Made by a program: the position numbers and the translations under genes. A DNA stretch of 5,269 nucleotides from an uncultured Lachnospiraceae bacterium. Lineage in GTDB: Bacteria > Bacillota > Clostridia > Lachnospirales > Lachnospiraceae. A model generated the notes under the pieces. That model saw only the letters and a list, made by a program, of their open reading frames with translations, searched no databases and had not been told where the DNA came from. Numbering within the stretch: position 1 is the first letter of the stretch; every line of letters begins with the position of its first letter. The DNA lies in the NCBI GenBank assembly GCA_947651335.1, contig CANSYV010000132.1, positions 1 through 5,269 on the forward strand, read 5' to 3'. Shown one piece after another: positions 1 through 5,269 of this stretch.

Positions 1-1
1 A

Positions 2-961
2 GAAGGCGGTTACAATCAGGTCATGACCACTGTAGATGAATTTAATAAAATCACACAGGCCATGTACGAAAAGGGATTCGTCATGGTCAGCCTGAAAGAT
101 ATGGCATCGGTAAACACCGACCAGGCCGGAAACCACACCATGCAAAAGGGGGAGATTCTGCTTCCTCCCGGCAAACAGCCATTTGTACTCTCCCAGGACG
201 ATGTGAGTTATTATCACTACATGGATGGTGACGGCTGTGCCCGTAAACTGATTGTAGACAAAAACGGGGATATCAAAAACGAATACGTCCAGGCTGACGG
301 AAAAGTAGTTGTGGGTGACTACGATATGGTTCCATTAATCGACCGCTTTGTGGAAGAGCATCCTGATTTTTCCTACCGGGGTGCCAAAGGCATCCTGGCC
401 CTGACCGGATACAACGGCGTGCTGGGTTATTATACAGACATTGCCTATCAGACCCGGGAAGAACTGGACGAAAATCAGATCAAATATCTGGACGAAAATC
501 CGGACTTTGATTATGACCAGCAGGTGGCACAGGCCACAGAAACAGCGCAGGCTCTCCGGGAAGACGGGTGGGAATTTGCCAGCCATACATGGGGCCACAT
601 CAATGTGGGCCAGTGCACTCTGGAAAATCTGCAGACAGACACTCAGAAGTGGCTGTCCTACGTGTCGCCCATTATAGGCGGTACGGACATCATTATATTT
701 GCCTTCGGATCAGATATCTGCGGCGCTGAAGATTACTATGGAGATAAGTTTGATTACCTGAAAAGCCAGGGATTTGACTACTACTGCAACGTAGACTCCA
801 GCCAGTACTGGGTACAGTTCCGCGATAATTATCTGCGCATGGGCCGCAGAAATCTGGACGGCTACCGGATGTACTATCATCCCGAACTGCTGGCGGACCT
901 TTTTGACGCGTCATCCGTGTTTGACCCCGCCCGGCCCACACCGGTGCCGCCTATGGGCTGA
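2..961 (+). CDS. Polysaccharide deacetylase (NodB-like) family protein, 5'-truncated by window edge
   Basis: The reading frame is open to the left edge, so the gene starts upstream; 319 residues are visible. ATG at 23 lies in frame but has no ribosome binding site and is probably internal. The call rests on two NodB-type metal sites: an Asp-Asp pair in SQDD (codons 197-202) and the HxxxH motif in SHTWGH (His codons 584 and 596). A later FAFGSDI segment resembles the substrate-groove motif, and MYYHPELL near the end may carry the late LxH-like histidine. About 128 residues separate the Asp and His motifs, far more than in compact NodB domains, with a Tyr- and Gly-rich insert between. The tail is proline-rich (PARPTPVPPMG). 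Family members remove N- or O-acetyl groups from cell-wall or other glycans, usually outside the membrane. The export signal would lie upstream of this window. The substrate cannot be told from sequence. The next gene follows on the same strand after 99 bases. Confidence 0.8.
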   Translation, partial: EGGYNQVMTTVDEFNKITQAMYEKGFVMVSLKDMASVNTDQAGNHTMQKGEILLPPGKQPFVLSQDDVSYYHYMDGDGCARKLIVDKNGDIKNEYVQADGKVVVGDYDMVPLIDRFVEEHPDFSYRGAKGILALTGYNGVLGYYTDIAYQTREELDENQIKYLDENPDFDYDQQVAQATETAQALREDGWEFASHTWGHINVGQCTLENLQTDTQKWLSYVSPIIGGTDIIIFAFGSDICGAEDYYGDKFDYLKSQGFDYYCNVDSSQYWVQFRDNYLRMGRRNLDGYRMYYHPELLADLFDASSVFDPARPTPVPPMG

Positions 962-1048
962 GCCTGCCCGCCCAGTTCTTGTGTGCTAAGAATAACCAAT
1001 GTACATACTGGGGAAAATATTATTACAAAATTGATTAAGCAAGCAAAC

Positions 1049-1054
1049 GAGGAG
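1049..1054 (+). promoter_or_regulatory. Ribosome binding site of the foldase lipoprotein
   Basis: GAGGAG lies 6 bases before ATG 1061. It decides the start in favour of the lipoprotein signal sequence over the upstream in-frame GTG at 983. Confidence 0.85.
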
Positions 1055-1060
1055 ATTATT

Positions 1061-2233
1061 ATGAAACGAAAATTATGTATGTTACTTCTGTCTCTGTGCA
1101 TAGCCTGTACGGCTGTGGGCTGCGGCGGCAAAGATTCGTCTTCCGACAAATCAGCAAACAAGGCATCTTCCCCCGCTTTCGAGGGCAGACTTGTCTCCAC
1201 ATCCGAAAAGGAAGTGGCCAAAATCGTAGAATTAGGCGAATATAAAGGTCTCTCGGTGGACAAAACTATTGAAGATGTAACAGATGACCAGGTGGAATAC
1301 CAGCTGAGCATCATACTGAACAGCTCCACTGTGGAGGTGGAAGACCCGGAAGCCCAGGCGGCCAGCGGTGATGTGGTAAATATCAATTACAAAGGCACGC
1401 AGGACGGTGTGGCATTTGACCGCGGCACAGCTGATGACTATGACCTGACTTTGGGAAGCGGAAGTTTTATTGATGGATTCGAAGACGGACTCATCGGCGC
1501 GAAAAAGGGAGAAACCCGGGAATTGAACCTGACCTTCCCTGAAGATTATACTGACCCGGATCTTTCCGGGCAGGATGTGGTATTTACCGTGACAGTGAAC
1601 GCCATCAAGCGGGTTCCCGAGTTCACAGACGAATGGGTAAAAAACAACAGCGAATACGAAAACACAGAAGAATACAAACAGGGCATCCGGGAGGATCTGG
1701 AGGCAAGCAATCTGTTCAGCGCGGACTCCAATGTTAAAAATGAGGCGTGGAATCAGGTTCTCACCAACAGTAATGTGAAAGAATATCCTGACAAAGACCT
1801 GGACACCGCTCTGGAGGAATATAATGACTCCATCAAATCCTACGCGGACCAGATGGGACAGTCTGTAGAAGAATTTTTAAAAGCGCAGAACATAACCAAG
1901 AAACAGCTGGAAGAAGAAAGCAAGCAGTACGCCCAGTATAAGCTCAAACAGAACCTGGTTGTACAGGCAATCATGGATAAAGAAGGGTTTTCCCTGGAGG
2001 ACGAGGGATGCCAGGAAGCTGTCGCAAAGATGGAAAAAGACTACGGCATGAGCCTGGATGACATGATTGAACAGTATGGAGAGGACACCGTGAAGGAAAC
2101 CGTAGCCCTTACCAGAGTCATGGACTATATTATAGAAAACGCAAAAGTCAATACCGTAGCCGGTTCTTCCGACGGAAAAGAGGGTATCCTTGCAGATGAG
2201 GACGAAAATGAAACAGAGAATACGGAAGAATAA
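1061..2233 (+). CDS. Trigger-factor-like FKBP-type peptidyl-prolyl isomerase lipoprotein
   Basis: This 390-residue protein is probably a membrane-anchored extracytoplasmic foldase. Residues 1-21 form a lipoprotein signal (MKRK, a hydrophobic core, then lipobox AVGC with Cys21 as the lipidation site), followed by a Ser/Lys/Asp-rich linker. Residues about 102-184 match the trigger factor FKBP domain: GDVVNINYKG, FDRGTADDY, LGSGSFIDGFEDGLIGAKKGE and LTFPEDY. Residues from about 187 (EFTDEWVKNN) to 380 are helical and charged like the trigger factor C-terminal chaperone region. The N-terminal ribosome-binding domain of true trigger factor, with its GFRxGxxP loop, is absent and replaced by the lipoprotein signal, so this is not the ribosomal chaperone. 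The tail is strongly acidic (ADEDENETENTEE). ATG 1061 was chosen because GAGGAG at 1049-1054 lies 6 bases upstream and the signal peptide starts there; an in-frame GTG at 983 lacks such support. The end overlaps the carboxypeptidase gene. Confidence 0.9.
   Translation: MKRKLCMLLLSLCIACTAVGCGGKDSSSDKSANKASSPAFEGRLVSTSEKEVAKIVELGEYKGLSVDKTIEDVTDDQVEYQLSIILNSSTVEVEDPEAQAASGDVVNINYKGTQDGVAFDRGTADDYDLTLGSGSFIDGFEDGLIGAKKGETRELNLTFPEDYTDPDLSGQDVVFTVTVNAIKRVPEFTDEWVKNNSEYENTEEYKQGIREDLEASNLFSADSNVKNEAWNQVLTNSNVKEYPDKDLDTALEEYNDSIKSYADQMGQSVEEFLKAQNITKKQLEEESKQYAQYKLKQNLVVQAIMDKEGFSLEDEGCQEAVAKMEKDYGMSLDDMIEQYGEDTVKETVALTRVMDYIIENAKVNTVAGSSDGKEGILADEDENETENTEE
2198..2202 (+). promoter_or_regulatory. 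Ribosome binding site of the carboxypeptidase, inside the foldase coding region
   Basis: GAGGA lies 5 bases before ATG 2208 and within the last codons of the foldase gene. Ribosomes finishing the foldase would therefore pass over and unmask this site. Confidence 0.6.
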
Positions 2234-3578
2234 AAGGGAATCCCGCTTTGCGGGATTCTTCTGGCGAAGGGCGAAAACGGCGGATATCCCCCGCAGGATT
2301 CCATTGGCGCTGCTGGCACTGTCTCTGGGTCTGCGCCTGGGTCTGCCTGCAGACATTTATGCCCAGGACGAAGAACATATCATGCCAGCAGATACCCTGG
2401 ACAGTGCTGCTGTCTCCTCAAGCACCATTCAGGACCCCAGCGTATCTTCTGACACGGCAGAACCCACGCCGGACCCCTTCCCGCCCTCCTACTACCTGCC
2501 TGTTGAATCCAACGAAATTCCCGGATGGCCTCAGGGCCCCCAGGTGCAGGCAGAGTCAGCAATCTTGATGGATGTGGACTGCGGAATCTGTCTCTACGAA
2601 AAAAACATCCGCCAAAGACAGTATCCGGCAAGTATAACGAAAATCATGACCGCATTACTCACAGCAGAAAATGCCAGACTCTCTGATGTGGTCACTTTCT
2701 CGGAAAACGCCGTCTATGGCATTGAACCGGACAGCAGCCATATCGGCATTACCCCGGGAGAACAGCTCACTGTAGAGGAGAGCTTATACGGCCTGCTTCT
2801 GGCCTCCGCCAACGAAGTGGCCATGGGCCTTGCGGAACATGTGGCCGGCTCTGTGGAAGCATTCGTGGAAATGATGAACGAAAAGGCCCAAGAGCTGGGA
2901 TGCCAGGACACTCATTTCGTCAACCCCCACGGACTGCACGATGAAAATCATTACGTCACAGCCTACGACATGGCGCTGATTGCCAGAGCCGCCTATCAAA
3001 ATCCCACATTTCGAAAGATTGCAGGTACTGCGGAACATGAGATTCCTCCCACGAATCTGCAGGAAGAAGCCCGCTATCTGGTAAACAATCATAAGCTGTT
3101 ATCAAACAGTTCCATGTTCTACGACGGGTGCCAGGGCGGAAAAACAGGATTTACCGACCAGGCATTGAACACACTGGTCACCTTTGCCCAGCGGGACAAC
3201 CGTACCTTCGTGTGTGTGGACCTGAAAACAAACGGAACTCCCATCTACGCGGATACCGGCGCTATCCTGGATTACGGATTCACCAATTTCTTCTGGACAC
3301 AGACTGAGCAGAAGCCCCCGGTGGACTTTGAAATCCCCCTCATCAGCCAGGAATACCTGCTTTACCATTGGAAAAATGCCAAATGGACTGAGACACACTC
3401 ACCGGGAAAGGTTTTGCTGCCCCAGGAGGCCTCCACATCTGATTTAACCGAAAAAACAGCCATGGAACCGAACACAGCCGGCCCATGGCGCATTGCGAGC
3501 ATGTATTATTATAACGGACAATATGTGGGGCATTCCTATCAATACGAAAACCCACTGCTGAAACAATTATTACGTTGA
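2208..3578 (+). CDS. Secreted D-alanyl-D-alanine carboxypeptidase (peptidase S11, low-molecular-weight PBP)
   Basis: This 456-residue enzyme should remove the terminal D-Ala from peptidoglycan pentapeptides outside the membrane, limiting cross-linking. All three penicillin-binding active-site motifs are present in order: SITK (Ser142-Lys145, acylated serine codon at 2631), SAN (200-202) and KTG (312-314). The family stretch NPHGLHDENHYVTAYDMALIARAA lies near 239-262. The N-terminus has a long Arg/Lys-rich region, a hydrophobic core (31-47) and a likely signal peptidase site after IYA (residue 52). A Ser/Pro/Asp-rich linker (about 53-112) precedes the catalytic domain. After KTG comes a PBP5-like C-terminal region, but no hydrophobic anchor is obvious. 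ATG 2208 is preferred because GAGGA at 2198-2202 lies 5 bases upstream; TTG 2190 and ATG 2196 lie in the same frame. TTG 2304 has an AGGA upstream but would give a signal peptide without positive charge. The start overlaps the foldase gene by 26 bases, which suggests translational coupling. Confidence 0.92.
   Translation: MKQRIRKNKRESRFAGFFWRRAKTADIPRRIPLALLALSLGLRLGLPADIYAQDEEHIMPADTLDSAAVSSSTIQDPSVSSDTAEPTPDPFPPSYYLPVESNEIPGWPQGPQVQAESAILMDVDCGICLYEKNIRQRQYPASITKIMTALLTAENARLSDVVTFSENAVYGIEPDSSHIGITPGEQLTVEESLYGLLLASANEVAMGLAEHVAGSVEAFVEMMNEKAQELGCQDTHFVNPHGLHDENHYVTAYDMALIARAAYQNPTFRKIAGTAEHEIPPTNLQEEARYLVNNHKLLSNSSMFYDGCQGGKTGFTDQALNTLVTFAQRDNRTFVCVDLKTNGTPIYADTGAILDYGFTNFFWTQTEQKPPVDFEIPLISQEYLLYHWKNAKWTETHSPGKVLLPQEASTSDLTEKTAMEPNTAGPWRIASMYYYNGQYVGHSYQYENPLLKQLLR
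2236..2262 (+). terminator. Terminator-like hairpin, possible attenuator between foldase and carboxypeptidase
   Basis: A perfect 9-base-pair stem (GAATCCCGC at 2238-2246 with GCGGGATTC at 2250-2258) closes a TTT loop. It can be extended by two G-U pairs. It begins just after the foldase stop codon (2231-2233), is preceded by AAAA and is followed by TTCT rather than an unbroken T run. The shape is that of an intrinsic terminator with a weakened U tract. It lies within codons 11-19 of the carboxypeptidase, so it is best read as a partial terminator or attenuator. That it works in the cell is inference. Confidence 0.5.
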
Positions 3579-4520
3579 TTTTTTATGGAGCCGTCTTTTG
3601 GCGCAGAGAAGTTCCTTCTTTTCCCGGATCTTCTTTGCGTCATTTGCGTCTGTAAGAGAAACTGTCTTCACAGCATAAAACTTTCCCTCATCCGTCTTCT
3701 TCATCCGCACTTTGCCCTTTAAATATCCGTGCTCCGGGCATGTGGAAACACTGAAATAATTCCTGGAATTCACAGAAAACCATCGAATCTTCTTCTTAGC
3801 CGGTTTATGGCACAGAGGACAGCGGGTGCTGCTCACCTCCCGGTCCCCGGTAGCGGCTTCCTTGCTCTGAAATTCTCTGGAAATGTACTTTTCATAATCT
3901 TCATAATATATATGAATCTCTTCATTCTTGCACTTTGGATTCTGATATACATCAATGGAAAAATTCCTGTGTATACATTCCTCCTCAATTTTCCCAAATA
4001 TTTTTGCCGCATAGCGTGCATCCGCCAAAGCCCTGTGAAACGTCTCGTTTTTCTTGATTTTCAAAAAGTCAACGGCATATTCCAGAGATTTGCGCGATGA
4101 ATCATCCTCATACTGCAAATTAAATAATTTCTGTATATCATAGTATTCTATAGGCCCAGGCAGCATTTCTTCCATGTCATAGTACTTTAGATTCCTCTGT
4201 AACTCCAGCAAGTCCTGGTTTCCCCAGCTGCAAAATCGATAATCCCCTCCACACCACTGGAAAAATCGGTAAACCAGGTCCGGAAACGGCATCCCATTGG
4301 CCAGACTCCTGTAATCCATGTGAATAATCTCACGGGTATGGCTGTGAATCCAATGGTATACCTGTGGCTTAACAATGCCGTGGAATTCATCCACGATTTC
4401 CCGGCTGCTATTCAGTTTCACCGCACCGATCTCAATAATCTCAAAGGGCAGGCGCACATCCTCTTCCTGCTTCCCTCCCGGACATTGATTCCATTCCAAA
4501 TCAAAAACAATATACTTCAT
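3570..4520 (-). CDS. DEDDh-family 3'-5' exonuclease with C-terminal Cys/His module
   Basis: This 316-residue cytoplasmic protein carries an RNase H-fold exonuclease domain of DnaQ/ERI-1 (KapD-like) type in residues about 1-180. The catalytic set is visible: Asp7 and Glu9 in FDLEWNQ, Asp103 in SWGNQDLLEL, and His162 with Asp167 in FHRALADARYAA, which makes it DEDDh. The segment FEIIEIGAVKLNSSREIVDEFHGIVKP is typical of ERI-1-like members that trim RNA or DNA ends. After a linker there is C234-x2-C237 and C261-x2-H264, consistent with a zinc ribbon, then a Lys/Arg-rich tail that may bind nucleic acid. The substrate is unknown. ATG 4520 was chosen because MKYIVFDLEW begins the first strand of the fold and AGGAG (4523-4527) lies close upstream; in-frame TTG 4559 has no such support. 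The 3' end overlaps the convergent carboxypeptidase gene by 9 bases. Confidence 0.88.
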   Translation of the reverse strand: MKYIVFDLEWNQCPGGKQEEDVRLPFEIIEIGAVKLNSSREIVDEFHGIVKPQVYHWIHSHTREIIHMDYRSLANGMPFPDLVYRFFQWCGGDYRFCSWGNQDLLELQRNLKYYDMEEMLPGPIEYYDIQKLFNLQYEDDSSRKSLEYAVDFLKIKKNETFHRALADARYAAKIFGKIEEECIHRNFSIDVYQNPKCKNEEIHIYYEDYEKYISREFQSKEAATGDREVSSTRCPLCHKPAKKKIRWFSVNSRNYFSVSTCPEHGYLKGKVRMKKTDEGKFYAVKTVSLTDANDAKKIREKKELLCAKRRLHKKST

Positions 4521-4522
4521 AG

Positions 4523-4527
4523 CTCCT
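4523..4527 (-). promoter_or_regulatory. Ribosome binding site of the exonuclease
   Basis: AGGAG on the minus strand precedes the ATG at 4520 by only 2 bases. The spacing is short, but the site supports this start over TTG 4559. Confidence 0.5.
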
Positions 4528-4590
4528 ATTGTACATGATTCCCGGGCAGAGTGCAACAAAGAGTGAACAATAACACTTTTTTACGTAAAT

Positions 4591-4612
4591 TCTTTCCAGA
4601 ATCTCTCCAGAA
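4591..4612. repeat. 11-base tandem direct repeat in the divergent intergenic region
   Basis: TCTTTCCAGAA (4591-4601) is followed directly by TCTCTCCAGAA (4602-4612), matching at 10 of 11 positions. The pitch is about one DNA helical turn, which would place two copies on the same face. It lies between the exonuclease start and the small-protein promoter, so it could be a regulator site for either gene. No known operator is recognised. Confidence 0.6.
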
Positions 4613-4625
4613 TTATTTTTAAGAA

Positions 4626-4659
4626 TTTTTGTATTTATTTTTGTATCTATTTTTTGCAT
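4626..4659. repeat. Three TTTTTGYAT direct repeats upstream of the -10 element
   Basis: TTTTTGTAT at 4626, TTTTTGTAT at 4638 and TTTTTGCAT at 4651 are spaced 12 and 13 bases apart. The first two form a 12-base tandem repeat matching at 11 of 12 positions (TTTTTGTATTTA, TTTTTGTATCTA). The phased T tracts may bend DNA, act as an UP-like element or be operator copies. They end 2 bases before the candidate -10 at 4662. Confidence 0.6.
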
Positions 4660-4667
4660 GGTATAAA
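4641..4667 (+). promoter_or_regulatory. Candidate sigma-A promoter (extended -10) for the 76-residue protein gene
   Basis: TATAAA at 4662-4667 is preceded by TG and one base (TGGTATAAA), an extended -10 arrangement. A TTGTAT at 4641-4646 could serve as the -35, but the 15-base spacing is short, so the extended -10 would have to carry most of the strength. Transcription would start near 4674, giving a leader of about 60 bases before ATG 4737. Confidence 0.45.
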
Positions 4668-4695
4668 AATTTTTAGTAGGATCAAGAAAATACGG

Positions 4696-4734
4696 GAAAG
4701 AAGTACAGGACGGAAGATAGAAAGGAGTACAGGA
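4696..4734 (+). repeat. 15-base direct repeat in the leader, second copy carrying the ribosome binding site
   Basis: GAAAGAAGTACAGGA (4696-4710) and GAAAGGAGTACAGGA (4720-4734) match at 14 of 15 positions with a 24-base pitch. The single difference turns the second copy into a strong Shine-Dalgarno (AAAGGAG, 4721-4727), 9 bases before ATG 4737. The first copy has a weaker AAAGAAG and no start codon at a matching distance. It is either a local duplication or a paired leader element. Confidence 0.65.
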
Positions 4735-4736
4735 AA

Positions 4737-4967
4737 ATGGAAGAATTGTATGAAATTATGCGGGATTTACTGGAATTGGAATATAACCAGAAGTCATTGC
4801 TGCACATCCTGAATATGTCAGAGCATACATACAGCAAAACCCCAAAAAAGGAAGCCGCCCTGGTTTCCAACGCCGCCGGATATTATCTGACGAATCTGCA
4901 AAGAGAGCTGCGGGCAGTGATTGGGCGGATGGATAGATATCTGGCTGAGAACGCGAAGAAAAGGTGA
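4737..4967 (+). CDS. Unrecognised 76-residue helical protein
   Basis: I do not recognise this family. The start is well supported by AAAGGAG 9 bases upstream and a candidate promoter at 4641-4667. The protein looks like two amphipathic helices joined by a short turn: an acidic first helix (about 1-27, EELYEIMRDLLELEYNQKSLLHIL), a polar linker with KTPKK (34-38), and a longer second helix (about 38-72) with regular hydrophobic positions and several Arg residues (NLQRELRAVIGRMDRYLAENAKKR). It has no signal peptide, membrane segment or cysteine, so it should be a soluble cytoplasmic protein, perhaps a dimer or a small binding partner. Its stop faces the stop of the XRE gene 41 bases away. It could be an orphan chromosomal protein or a small regulator; no function is assigned. 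Confidence 0.7.
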   Translation: MEELYEIMRDLLELEYNQKSLLHILNMSEHTYSKTPKKEAALVSNAAGYYLTNLQRELRAVIGRMDRYLAENAKKR

Positions 4968-5009
4968 AAAAATGGCAGCTGCATAATGGAAATGTTAAAT
5001 GTGGCTGCC
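4967..5009 (-). terminator. Probable intrinsic terminator of the XRE regulator gene
   Basis: On the minus strand, GGCAGC (from 5009, starting at the last base of the TAG stop) pairs with GCTGCC (4979-4974). The stem can be lengthened by CA/TG pairs with a two-base bulge. It is followed at once by ATTTTTT (4973-4967). The loop is long (about 18-24 bases), which lowers confidence. On the plus strand the hairpin lacks a T run, so it should act mainly on minus-strand transcripts. Confidence 0.5.
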
Positions 5010-5233
5010 TATTCCTTCGGATATTTGGTTCTGACATTGCTGGCCCCTGTAATATAATCCATGGATACATTATAAAATCTGGCCAGAATCATAATGTTGT
5101 CAATGGGAATCCTGATCTTTCCGGATTCATAGTCTGCATAAGTCCGCTGGCCCACATGAAGCAGGTCGGCTACCTTTTGCTGTGTCAGGAAACGTTCCTC
5201 CCGAATTTCCCTGATTCTCTCATTGTATTTCAT
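5009..5233 (-). CDS. Small XRE-family helix-turn-helix DNA-binding protein
   Basis: This 74-residue protein is almost entirely one Cro/C1-type HTH domain (about residues 5-62). The signature is clear: NERIREIREERFLTQQKVADLL, a recognition helix near GQRTYADYE (28-36), then SGKIRIPIDNIMILARFYNVSMDYITG, the usual ending of the domain. A short charged tail (SNVRTKYPKE) follows, with no sensor or oligomerisation domain, so it is probably a simple repressor or activator acting as a dimer. The start at 5233 fits the family's usual beginning, but the upstream bases offer only a weak A-rich ribosome binding site (AGAAGA, distant), so translation may be weak. Its promoter probably lies at or beyond the right edge. 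It faces the 76-residue gene tail to tail. Targets are unknown; its own promoter or the repeat-rich region at 4591-4659 are candidates. Confidence 0.88.
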   Translation of the reverse strand: MKYNERIREIREERFLTQQKVADLLHVGQRTYADYESGKIRIPIDNIMILARFYNVSMDYITGASNVRTKYPKE

Positions 5234-5269
5234 ATAAATTCAATTATTTCTTCTGTTTTTCTGCTCTAT

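Noticed and set aside
955..969. GGGC/GCCC hairpin over the deacetylase stop codon as a terminator.
   Set aside because: The stem is only 4 base pairs and is followed by GC-rich sequence without a T run.
979..1023. Possible promoter for the foldase (TTGTGT with TACATA, or TATTAT at 1018 alone).
   Set aside because: The first pair matches consensus poorly and the second lacks a -35 at usable spacing. Transcription from upstream remains equally possible.
877..1386. 169-residue open frame on the minus strand.
   Set aside because: It lies antisense to the deacetylase end and the well-supported foldase gene, is low-complexity (Ser/Thr-rich), and shows no domain or ribosome binding site.
1877..2356. 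159-residue open frame on the minus strand with hydrophobic stretches.
   Set aside because: It is the antisense shadow of the charged foldase C-terminus and carboxypeptidase start; hydrophobicity is expected from reversing Glu/Lys-rich codons.
3563..3585. Small stem before TTTTTT at the carboxypeptidase stop as a terminator.
   Set aside because: Only about 4 base pairs including a G-U pair; too weak to call despite the T run.
4528..4556. Possible minus-strand promoter for the exonuclease: TTGCAC, 17 bases, TACAAT.
   Set aside because: The start of transcription would fall at about 4521, so the AGGAG site at 4523-4527 would not be in the RNA. The -35 also matches poorly.
4561..4580. Palindrome-like AGTG...CACT as an operator.
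   Set aside because: Only 4 matching bases per arm and no symmetric inner positions; expected by chance.

Overview
The window looks like chromosomal DNA of a low-to-mid GC Firmicute, most probably a Lachnospiraceae-type gut Clostridia. This is inferred from strong AGGAG-type ribosome binding sites, the families present (a secreted deacetylase, a trigger-factor-like lipoprotein, an S11 D-Ala-D-Ala carboxypeptidase, a DEDDh exonuclease with a Cys/His tail and a small XRE regulator) and the protein sequence style. No tRNA, rRNA, CRISPR array, insertion sequence or integrase gene is visible.

Left part (2-3578, plus strand): three cell-envelope genes in one direction. A polysaccharide-deacetylase-like protein is cut by the left edge. 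After a 99-base gap comes a lipoprotein with a trigger-factor-type FKBP domain. Overlapping its end by 26 bases is a secreted penicillin-binding-protein-type D,D-carboxypeptidase. The last two are probably translationally coupled. A strong terminator-like hairpin sits just after the lipoprotein stop codon, inside the start of the carboxypeptidase gene, and may set the ratio of the two products. Together they suggest surface protein folding linked to peptidoglycan and glycan trimming.

Middle (3570-4520, minus strand): a DEDDh 3'-5' exonuclease with a candidate C-terminal zinc-binding module. It runs head-on into the carboxypeptidase gene, and their 3' ends overlap by 9 bases with no convincing terminator between them.

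Right part (4521-5269): a 216-base divergent, AT-rich intergenic region built largely from short direct repeats and holding a candidate extended -10 promoter. It leads into an unrecognised 76-residue helical protein on the plus strand. Facing it on the minus strand is a 74-residue XRE-type DNA-binding protein with a probable intrinsic terminator between the two stop codons.

I see no clearly new multi-gene system. The points most worth checking are the terminator/attenuator inside the overlapping gene pair, the exonuclease C-terminal module, and the repeat-rich control region with its orphan small protein.
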